This document shows, piece after piece, positions 55,643 through 63,806 of a DNA stretch of 63,806 nucleotides. The notes below the pieces were generated by a model, which made no database searches, was not told the origin of the DNA, and saw only the letters and a program-made list of their open reading frames with translations. The stretch's first letter is position 1, and each line of letters opens with the position of its first letter. Source of the DNA: Micractinium sp. NFX-FRZ (lineage: Eukaryota > Chlorophyta > Trebouxiophyceae > Chlorellales > Chlorellaceae); the NCBI GenBank assembly GCA_029339195.1, contig JAPTJF010000374.1, positions 1 through 63,806 of the forward strand. The letters are read 5' to 3'. Position numbers and translations under genes: made by a program.

Positions 55643-56862
55643 CTACATGGACACCGAGAGACCGTTAATCTCCTCTCCTCTCCTTCAGAGTGATAAAGCC
55701 TTCATGCTTCGTAGTCATGGGTACAGCCCGGGTGTCATGCTGCTGAGCACTCAGGCAGGGAGCCTAGGTTGCCTAGGTTGCCTGCCCCATGGCCCGCCCG
55801 CCTCACGGTGAGGGCAGCAGCGCTAGTGCCGCCTGCAGCTAGCGCCCGAGGTACAATGAGTGGTACTGCTGTGAGGAGATGCTTGCACTGCATTGGTAGG
55901 CAGCCTGCAGCCCTGCAACTTACAGGAGTACACCGGATGGCACCATCCGTTGGCACGAGCGCTGCCAGCGGCAGTGGCGGTGCCCGTGGCAGTGCCGCTG
56001 GGCGCCAAAGGTGCCGGATCCCGTGCGCAGTTGGCAGGGGCACGGCGGCGCTGGCTGGCGAGCATTGTGAAGGGAATCACTTGGCTCGTCTTCACCAGAA
56101 CCCGCCCAATCGCACTCTCGTGCTGTGCACACATGCCAGTGCAGGCTGGCCCCAGGCCTGTGCGAGTGCCGCTGCCAGAATCACTGCCTGTTGCCATGCA
56201 GCCCAAGACACCTGAAGTGCAGCAGCAAACCGCCCATTGCCCACTGTGCGTGAGATGAGCGATGAGACAGGTCTGCGACAGATTGAAGTTTCGTAGTTCC
56301 ATAACAGGGGCGGTTCGTGCGTCTGGGTTGGGCGCAGGTGCCACAAGCTTGCAGGCGGCGCCGCCTGCCGTCCTGCAGGCGTGCCGCCCTTTTGCCGGTA
56401 CAGGGGTGGTACGGCCCTGACATATGTAGCCCTTCCAAGGGAGCCAAACATTCCTGGAAGGCCGGGCGGATCATGTCGATGCATGTTCGCCCTCAAAGAG
56501 CCCGAGCACCGGGGCGAAGGAGGCACACCACGCCGACGAGGTGCCAAGTACCCTTGGGTACTTGGCTGTAAGGCCTGCGTAAGGTTACGCAGGCCTTACA
56601 TCTCGAACCAGCTCTTACGCAGGCCTTACATCTCGAACCAGCGTGCACGTGCACGCCACGTTATGTGTTCGATTTTCATTGAATTGATTCACACAAGGTG
56701 CCGGGGGCTTCGGCAAAAGCGTCTGACTTTCGTTGAGTCCACATGGCTGTGTTATCGTACCAGTGCTGATCTGGCAGGGACGACAGATTGGCGGTGTGCA
56801 ACAAAACCACCTGATGTCTGGCGCACACCTCCCTACAAGCAACTCTACGGCCAAGAAGCGCC
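55643..56862. other. Intergenic region with clustered palindromes, no gene assigned
   Basis: Some open frames exceed 100 codons on both strands around 55823-56344 but show no recognisable domain. The right part contains a compact cluster of palindromes and direct repeats (56543-56660), described separately. It is the likely promoter of the Pro-rich crystallin-like gene. Confidence 0.45.
56543..56660. repeat. Cluster of palindromes and a 33-bp direct repeat
   Basis: CCAAGTACCCTTGGGTACTTGG (20 bp core) is a perfect palindrome. It is followed by TGTAAGGCCTGCGT AAG / CTTACGCAGGCCTTACA-type arms at 56567-56600. TTACGCAGGCCTTACATCTC then GAACCAG occurs twice in tandem (56585 and 56615). GTGCACGTGCAC closes the cluster. 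It lies about 200-300 bp upstream of the next gene's ATG. Confidence 0.85.
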
Positions 56863-59800
56863 ATGAGGGGTGCTGTTGGGCGCCTTTGCTGGCGCCTGGC
56901 TCTGCCTGCCCTGGTCCTCCTGACTCTGGCCCTGGCAGGTAAGCACTGCGCTGGGTGTGCAGTGCAGCTCACAGTTGTCCGCCATTGAATGGCGGACACC
57001 CTTTCGGGGAGGCCACCGGCTGCCCGGTCCGGATGCTTGCAAGTGGCTCCTGCTGGAGCTGCCGGTGCAGCCGCCGGCAGCGCCCCCGGCAGCAGCACCA
57101 GCTGCAGCCTGCGCCCACATCCCCTCCTGCCGCGGTGTCCCCTTCAGGCTCCACCGTGGCGCAAGAAGAAGCGGGTGGTGTCGGGTGAGAGGGACTTGTT
57201 GAAGTCTGCACGGCACCGTCCCCGCTGGTGTAGCGGCAGCCGGCGTAGCGGCTCCTGGACAGTCTGCAATGGCCGCGGGCGCCCCCCTATATAAAGACCC
57301 TCAGGTTGCTTGCAGCAGCAGCAGCAGCAGCGCAGCAAACAGCACCCCCAGCTCATTCCACATTGCCCGCGCACACAACCTTTGCACCCCTTGGCCCGCT
57401 GCGTGCCGGCCCCGCCCGTCACGGCTGCAGGTCCTCCGCCATCAGCGGCAGCGCCCGCACCGGCCGCCGCGCCCTGCTGCAGACGCGGCCTAAGCTGGTG
57501 AGCGGGTGGCAGCTTCTTTGCGTGCAGTGGTTTTGGTATCCCATGGCAGCGGCAGCCACGACTTGTTGCCTCCATAACTGGCCACAACTTGTTCCCTCCA
57601 CTAGTGGCACCCCCAGCCAGAGAGAGCCTTGCACCCGATGCATCACTGCTGTGTTGTGTGCCGGCCAGAAACGCGCATCAGCACTCCCCTTCCGCTCCGC
57701 TGTGTGTGCCTGCAGCCCTTCCCACCGCGCCCTCCCCCCTCGCCCCAACCCTCACCGCCTCCCCCAAGCCCTCCCCCGCCGCCACCGAGGCCCTCACCTC
57801 CGCCTCCGCCCCCTAGAAGCCCGCCGCCACCGCCGCCGCCAAGGTGCGCCGCTACCAGCGCACCCTGGCTGCTGACTGCGCGACGAGCTCACCCCACCCC
57901 GCGCAGCGGGCATTGTTCTGCAGCTAGCCGCTTGGCAGTGTACGGGAGGCGATGCGGGGGACACGGAGTGTGCCGGCACCGTTTGTGGCGGGGGGGGGGG
58001 GGGGGCACTGTTGAGGTGCCGTCCTCCAGCCTGGGGCATCCCAGCCGGCGAGTGCTGACCACGCGTGTCGAGGCGCTGTTTCCCCCCCCCGCATGTTGCA
58101 GCCCTCGCCCTCCGCCGCTTCCGCGGCCCCCTCCCCCGAGCCCCTACCCGCCGCCCTCCCCCTCCCCACCTGCACCTCCGCCGCCCTCGCCGCGCCCTCC
58201 CACCCCCTCCCCTCCTCCCCCATCTCCCTCCCCTCCCTCCCCTCGACCCCCATCACCCTCACCCCCACCACCCTCGCCGCCCCCGCCCTCTCCGCCCTCC
58301 CCTCCGCCCCCTTCCCCTTCGCCTCCCCCACCGCTGCCCCCTCCTTCCCCACCGCCTCCTGGCCCCTCCCCTCCTCCCCCTTCCCCCTCCCCCCCTCCCC
58401 CGCCTCCCAAGCCCTCCCCCCCGCCTCCGCCCCCTTCGCCATCCCCACCGCCTCCGCCGCCCCCGCCCCCCTCGCCATCCCCTTCCCCTCCCCCCCCTCG
58501 GCCCTCCCCGCCACCTCCCAGACCTCCGTCTCCGCTGCCCCCCTCGCCTTCCCCTCCACGCGCGGCACAGAGGTAAGTGCAAATGATAAGCCAGTCGCAT
58601 GGCAGGGTTGGGGCCCTGAGGCGCCGAAAGCAAGTCATGCGTGGTGCAAGTCAGTTGCTTTACAAAGACTGAGCACACTTGCCCAAGGCAAGGACTGCTA
58701 ACCAGCAAGCCTTCAACTGGCGGTGGCTACTTTCTTGCACACTGACGCTCAGCCTGCACCCTTCCACTTCCACCATGCAGCCCCCGCCCGCCTCCCTCCC
58801 CTGCACCGTCGCCACCCGGACCGCGCCCCCCTCGGCCTCCCCCGCCTCCCTCCCCGCCTCCCCCCCCACCGCCTCCCGCCCCCTCCCCGCCTCCGGCCCC
58901 CGCCCCTCCGCCAGCCCCTCCGTCGCCCTCGCCTCCACCATCGCCTTCGCCGCCCCCCTCCCCACCGCCCCCTCCACCACCTCCCAAACCGTCTCCACCT
59001 CCTCCCCCCAGCCCCTCCCCCTCTCCTCCGCCATCGCCTTCACCCTCACCCCCGAGTCCCTCCCCGCCACCGCCCCCTCCCCCGCGCCCCTCTCCTCCGC
59101 CAGCGCCCCCCAGCCTCGCCCCGCCCCCACCCCCCAGCCCCCCCCGCCCCCTCCCCCACGTCCTCCCCCGCCACCACCCCCCAGCCCCTCTCCTCCTCCA
59201 CCCCCCAGCCCCCCCCCGCCTCCTCCCCCACGCCCCTCTCCGCCCCCGGCGCCCCTCCAGGCCCAGTTTTGGGACACCTGTAACTACGAAGGCACCAACG
59301 CTGTCCTGGGCACCACTGGATCGAACACTGTTGGCGGCGTGCAGGTCACCGCCCCGCTCACCAGCGACTACCTCATCATGGACGACCAGCTGAAGAGCCT
59401 CAAGGTGCCCGCTGGTCTTTCAGTGACCTTGTACGCTGTGAACCCGGTGACCACAGGCAACTGGAACGCCGCCCGGGCGGGCAACTGGTACACGTACGTG
59501 GGGCCTGTCGACGTGCCCTGCCTCTCCGGCTCCCCGTCGGGCGACTTTGGCGTGAGCGCAATCGTGGTCCAGCCCACCGCCAACCTGCAGGCCACGTGAG
59601 GCTGCCGCTCGCTGCGCTGCTGCTGCGTCCGTGCTGCTTGCATTGGGCCGTACACACGTTCTAGCTGAGCCTCCCCTTCTGTTACGGGCATGCCGCATGA
59701 TTCTGCAGCTGCCGATGCAACGCCCGCTGTGCCCGCCATGACATGTCCCTGCTGCTGCTGCCAGCGCTTGCCTGCCTGCATCTGCATGCCCGGCTGCCGG

Positions 59801-62800
59801 TGCGACTGCCTTGCTGCGTTGAGGGCACACACCCCGGCCTGTCCCACCCCCAACCCCAGGGCAGTGTGGGGCAGGGCAGACGCAGTACAGGTCCTGCTTC
59901 CTCCACCCCACGCCTCAGAACGCATCCTCCCCTTGCAACTTGCCACCTGCACCCCTCCCCGCCCCGCGCCCCCCCCGCCCTGACCTCCACAGGTTCTACT
60001 CGGCATGCCCTTATGCCGGCGCCACAGACACAATCGCTACTGCTGGCACGTACAACTTTGGCTCTGGGCCGCTGTCCGACATCTGCGCCGGGTGCCATGC
60101 CTCCCTCAAAGTCCCCGCGGGCATGAGTGCCACCCTGTATACTGGCTGGGATGGCACGCTCACCAACATCAAGTTCAGCGGCCCCGTGGACAGCGGCTGC
60201 CTGACCGGCTATTGGATCAACGACTACTTCTCCTGGTGCGCTGGGTTTAGGATTAGGGTTGGGGATTTGGGTGCCTTGGGTTCCTGCCAACTACATCACC
60301 AACACCTTCAGCTCGTGCGGTGGATTTAGGGTTAGGGTTGGGGATCCGCGTGTCACTGGTTCAAGATTTAGTGTTTGGGTTAAGTTTGGGGGCAAGAGGA
60401 GTTGGATGGATGCAAGAGGGCGGGCGGGCGGGCGGGCGGGCGTTTATGCCAGGGGCGGTGGGCGCATGCGACTCCCCTGGTAGGGGAGCCTCGGAGGCTC
60501 ATGCGGCTCTCGCACATGTGATTTGTGCAGGTACACCGCGGCCTCAAGCGTGGTCATCCGGATGTCCAACATCCCGCCTGCGCCTCCGCCGCCGCCGCCC
60601 CCCAAGGCCGAGTTCTGGGATTACTGCAATTATGACGTGAGTGGCGGCACAACATCGCGACATGTGCACCACAGCAGCACCACTTGGCAGCCTTGCATGA
60701 GCCGCACGCCAGGGTTAGACTGGGCCCGCCCCCGGTGCTGCAGCGTGCCGGCCAGGCGGGCGCGGCAAGAGTGCGAAGTGTCGCACCCCTTTGTGGGCTG
60801 CGGTGGTGGGGTAGAGGGACGCCATCCCGACTCGATGCCGCTGCGCCCTCTGCCCTGTCATCTGCCGCAGGGCACCTACGGCACCGTCGACGTAGCTGGG
60901 GCGTTCACACTGGAAGGCGTGCCAGTCACCATCCCCGAAACCGGCGGCTACAACCTGGCTGATAACAAGCTGGCCAGTTTCAAGGTGCCCAGGGGGCCCC
61001 GCCATGTGCATGCTTGATGCTTGATGCGCTGCTGAATTGCCAGCCCTGTGATGCCCTTGCTCGCTCACGGTTTCGCTTTGGGGGCCACAGCCCTGCCCAG
61101 GCGGGCGAGTGAGTTCTCCCCTCCCCTTGCGCCATCCCTGCCTGCCCCGCCACACTCCTCCCCGCCCCCACCTCCCACCCCCAAACCGCTGTGCCCTCCC
61201 CTGCACCCCTCCAGGTGCCCTCTGGCATGGCGGTGACAGTGTACGCCGAGAACCCTGTGACCAAGGGCTGGGGATGGGCCAGGGAAGGCATGTGGTTCAC
61301 CACCGTGGGGCCTGCAGACTTTGCCTGCCTGCCCACCAGCCAGTACAAGCAGTTTGGAGTGAGCGGCATCGTGATGCAGCCCGCCGCCAACCTGCAAGTC
61401 CAGTGAGTTGCACCCCGCCCCGCCTGTTTTCAGTGTTAAGAATCTGGATAGAGAGTCCCCCCTTCATCAGCTCCCCGGCCCGGTTCTGAACAATGTAGAA
61501 GGCTGTCTGCTGTTGGGGGCGTTGCCAGCCGTGTGGGTGCGCCCCGGCGCCAGCCTGCAGGTCCAGGGAGTTGCACCCCTCTGCGCCTCCCAAACACACA
61601 AAGCTTCGGCCTGCCTTGCCTGAACATCTGCCTGGCGTTGCAACCAACTGTGGGGTGCCAGCTTAAGCCAGCCGTGCGGGCGCCGCGGCCAGCGGTGTCT
61701 AGTGAGCGCCGGCCCTGGCCAGCCCTGCCTGCACTGCCTGCTGCTGCCTGCACGCTGCTGCATGTCACCTCTGCCTGCCAGCTGCTGCTGCGGGTCCAGC
61801 TGCCTGGTGCCACCTACCCTGGTGCTGCTTCCACTTGCCCCGAGCCCCAACACGTCCCACCGGACCTCCCCCCTTGCCTCCCCCGCCCCCGCACCCTGCC
61901 TACCTCCCCCCTCACCCCACTTGCCCCAACCTGCATCCCCCCTCCCCCGTGCAGGCTGTTCAAGGATTGCAACTACGGTGGGAACTCGGTATCCGTGGGC
62001 GCCGGGACCGCCACCAACTTCATTAACTTCCAGATGAACCCCATCGGCAACGACGGCCTCTCCTCCTTCAAGATCCCCGCCGGTGGGTGGGGGTGGGATC
62101 GGGGGCTGGTGACATGGGAGGGAGAATGGGAGAAGCGTGTGCCCATCGGGTCTTGCCCCGCTCCCCCCCGCCCATTATCCGACCCCCCACCCAGGCTGAG
62201 TGCGCTCTTTTGGTTCCACTTCCCACTTCCTGCCTCTCTGTCCATACCCAGCGAATCTGCGGCTGGCTGTGCGAGGGCACATCCTCAGGATGAAACCTTC
62301 TTCTGCCTCGCCACCTTGCTATCTCGCCCCCTGGCCTGAGCCTGACCCTGCTGAGTGGCAGCCCCAGCCCCTGGCTGTGCACCCAACTGATCCCGCTCCC
62401 AGGCTGACTGAGGCGTCCCCCCTCCCCCCGCCCTCTCCTGCACCAACCCCTTGGCCACACTGCAGGCCTGCGGCTGACCATTTGGAGCGACGGCCTGGAG
62501 CAGGGGTACGTGCAGGTCTTCAACGGGCCCAGAGACGTCCCCTGCCTCACCGCCTTCAGCATGGCCAACATCGGCGACCAGCTTGTGTCGTGGGATGGAG
62601 TGGTGTCTGCCATCAGGGTGGATGCCTTCAACGCGCCACAGGTGCGGCTTCTGGGACACACCGCCCCCCGGAAAAGGGTACAGGCGGGGGCGGGGTGGGG
62701 GCGCGGGCCTCTCGGGTGGGCCGCAAGTTGTCAAGCCGCCCCGGCAGTGCAGCTCATTTGCCTTTCGGCCACGCTTCGCCCCCGCTTCCCACCAGCTTTG

Positions 62801-63489
62801 CTGTGCCCTAGGGCTGCTCTAGAGGCCTCCCCTCACCCCTTGCCCCGCTTCCCCCACTTTGCCTACCCATTTCAACCCCGCCCGCTCTACCACGTCTGCT
62901 GGACCCACTGCAACCCGGAAGGCACACCCACTGCGTGTGCCCCCAATCAAAGTCCTTGGGCTGATTCCCTCTGCTGCCTTTGTGCTGCCAACCCCAGGTG
63001 TGGACCCAGTGCAATAATGGCGGCACCACGGCAATAATGGGGGTGGACATCACGTCAGGCACATCCAGCTACTTCCCAGGTAGCCGGGGCTCTGCACGTT
63101 CGACTCAAAAGACAGTGTTGTGCACCGCCTTGGGAACCGCCGGCAGGGGAGAGGGGGCAGCCAGCGGAAGAGGGCTGACAACTTGGCCATCTCCGCACCC
63201 ACGGCAGGCCCTCGCCTCTGCGTGCTACTTCCTCAACCCACAACCACGTCTGGTTTTTTCCCTCCCCATTCTGCTTCCCAGGCCAGAACGGGTTCCCAAT
63301 CACCAACGACCAGACACGCTGCGTGTATGTGCCACGTGGCGTGGACGTGTTCCTGTACCAGCACGGCGTCAATGCCGGAGGATGGATGCAGCCGCTAGAG
63401 ACAAACGGTGGAGAGGGCCCTTCCACGTGACGTGCGTCGGCGACCCAGGCGTGTCCCAAATCGTCACGCAGAAGTCGCCGGGGACCTGA
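56863..63489 (+). CDS. Secreted proline-rich protein with five beta/gamma-crystallin-like repeats; two frame breaks
   Basis: Exons: 56863-56938, 57148-57184, 57431-57497, 57716-57843, 58102-58572, 58781-59595, 59993-60235, 60531-60636, 60871-60984, 61215-61402, 61955-62082, 62466-62641, 62998-63079 and 63282-63489. A signal peptide (MRGAVGRLCWRLALPALVLL) is followed by ~450 residues of SPPPP-type sequence. Five ~100-residue repeats follow, with starts FWDTCNYEG, FYSACPYAG, FWDYCNYDG, LFKDCNYGG and VWTQCNNGG, a central LKVPAG/FKIPAG element and GPxDVxCL endings. This is the pattern of beta/gamma-crystallin folds. The Pro-rich frame and the first repeat are one base out of register at the C run 59138-59145, and the last repeat loses frame near 63418. 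Either the sequence lacks one base at each site or the gene is decaying. The likely location is the cell wall or extracellular. Confidence 0.75.
60243..60345 (+). repeat. Exon 7 end duplicated in the following intron, with telomere-like TTTAGGG motifs
   Basis: The exon end ATCAACGACTACTTCTCCTG|GTGCGCTGGGTTTAGG is followed 73 bp later by ATCACCAACACCTTCAGCTC then GTGCGGTGGATTTAGG. Both are followed by a TTAGGGTTGGGGAT string. The copied donor sits at CTC|GTGCGG. Confidence 0.85.
60419..60442. repeat. (GGGC)n microsatellite
   Basis: Five to six tandem CGGG units in intron 7 of the crystallin-like gene. Confidence 0.95.
61541..61582 (+). repeat. Decayed copy of exon 10 end in the following intron
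   Basis: GGCGCCAGCCTGCAGGTCCA then GGGAGTTGCACCCC matches the true exon end and donor GCCGCCAACCTGCAAGTCCA|GTGAGTTGCACCCC 160 bp upstream. The donor GT has mutated to GG. Confidence 0.88.
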
Positions 63490-63806
63490 GGCCGGCACCG
63501 CGATAGGTAAGACTTGCATCATGCCAGTGTGCTCTATTGTGCCTGCTTACGTGGAACAGTTGCACCCACAGCTGCCCGGCATGCAGCTGCATGTGTGAAG
63601 GCGGTGGTGTGGGGGGGCATCCTGCGCTGCCTGCAGCAGGGGTGGTACACCTGGCATGGCCTGCACTGGCAGCGCTGCCGCCGAACAGATGCGGGCCACC
63701 GCTGTTGCGCCGCCCTCTGCATGCACCTCTCACTAGTGGATCTGACCCAAAAACCCGACATTGTTCCCGACGTTTCCTGCAGGCGCAGAATCCATTTCCC
63801 CACCTT
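63490..63806. other. Downstream flank, window end
   Basis: 3' flank of the crystallin-like gene. A minus-strand open frame of 89 codons (63534-63803) has random composition and no recognisable domain. Nothing else seen. Confidence 0.4.

Noticed and set aside
55823..56344. Protein-coding gene on either strand in the 55.8-56.3 kb gap
   Set aside because: Open frames of 120-170 codons exist, but none has a recognisable domain, splice consistency or distinctive composition.
58144..59231. Gly-rich minus-strand open frames
   Set aside because: Shadow of the Pro-rich exons 5-6 of the crystallin-like gene.
60243..60345. A genuine interstitial telomere or chromosome fusion point
   Set aside because: Only two or three imperfect units are present at each site, and they are explained by duplication of the adjacent exon end.
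1..63806. CRISPR arrays, bacterial operons, phage or transposon genes
   Set aside because: Repeats are intronic tandem duplications or microsatellites without regular spacers. All gene models have spliceosomal introns. No transposase, integrase or reverse-transcriptase motif was seen.
1..63806. tRNA genes
   Set aside because: GGTTCGA-like strings (for example near 34740) lack a matching acceptor stem and anticodon arm on reading. A tRNAscan run would be decisive.

Overview
This looks like nuclear DNA of a trebouxiophyte green alga close to Chlorella. The evidence is the very high GC content, the CAG/GCC-rich coding sequence, many short GT-AG introns with GTGAGT or GTGCGT donors, TGTAA polyadenylation signals downstream of several stops, and a gene set that mixes plant-like and algal families. 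All gene models below were spliced by eye. Exon joins were accepted only when reading phases closed from exon to exon and, where recognisable, the protein family was preserved. I found 15 gene models on both strands, with about 97 introns. No mobile-element ORF, CRISPR array, rRNA or convincing tRNA was seen.

Layout. From 1 to 11 kb: a tandem repeat, an F-box/leucine-rich-repeat gene (+), an acidic unknown (-), and a mitochondrially targeted DUF1338/2-oxoadipate dioxygenase (+). From 12 to 20 kb, all on the minus strand: a secreted SIMPL (DUF541) protein, an AMN1-like LRR protein and a hydroxyproline-rich protein. From 21 to 30 kb: two unrecognised coiled-coil genes, transcribed divergently from a 212-bp gap. 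From 30 to 34.6 kb: a MYND zinc-finger gene (-) and an auxin-binding-protein-1-like cupin (+), separated by a strikingly AT-rich promoter region. From 35.5 to 43.5 kb: a 16-exon CBM20 + GDPD phosphodiesterase (+). From 44 to 54.7 kb: an RNF10-like gene with a degenerate RING (-), and a p24/TMED cargo receptor (+). From 55 to 63.5 kb: a partial CPVC protein (-), and a secreted proline-rich protein with five beta/gamma-crystallin-like repeats (+) that carries two single-base frame breaks.

The most unusual property of the window is shared between genes. In at least seven of them, introns contain decayed tandem copies of the neighbouring exon-intron junction. Copies of exon 3' ends with their donor lie downstream of the exon, and copies of exon 5' starts with their acceptor lie upstream. 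Array periods are about 80-130 bp. The p24 gene has six such copies, the GDPD gene at least ten echoes, and the RNF10-like gene several. In the SIMPL gene the process seems to have produced two intact, phase-equivalent alternative exons. Six introns appear to be GC-AG, well above the usual ~1%. These observations suggest that introns here grow by local duplications spanning splice junctions, occasionally creating mutually exclusive exons.

The genes are unlinked housekeeping and secretory functions (lysine catabolism, lipid/glycerophosphodiester metabolism, ER-Golgi transport, cell-wall or secreted proteins). No operon or pathway cluster is evident.
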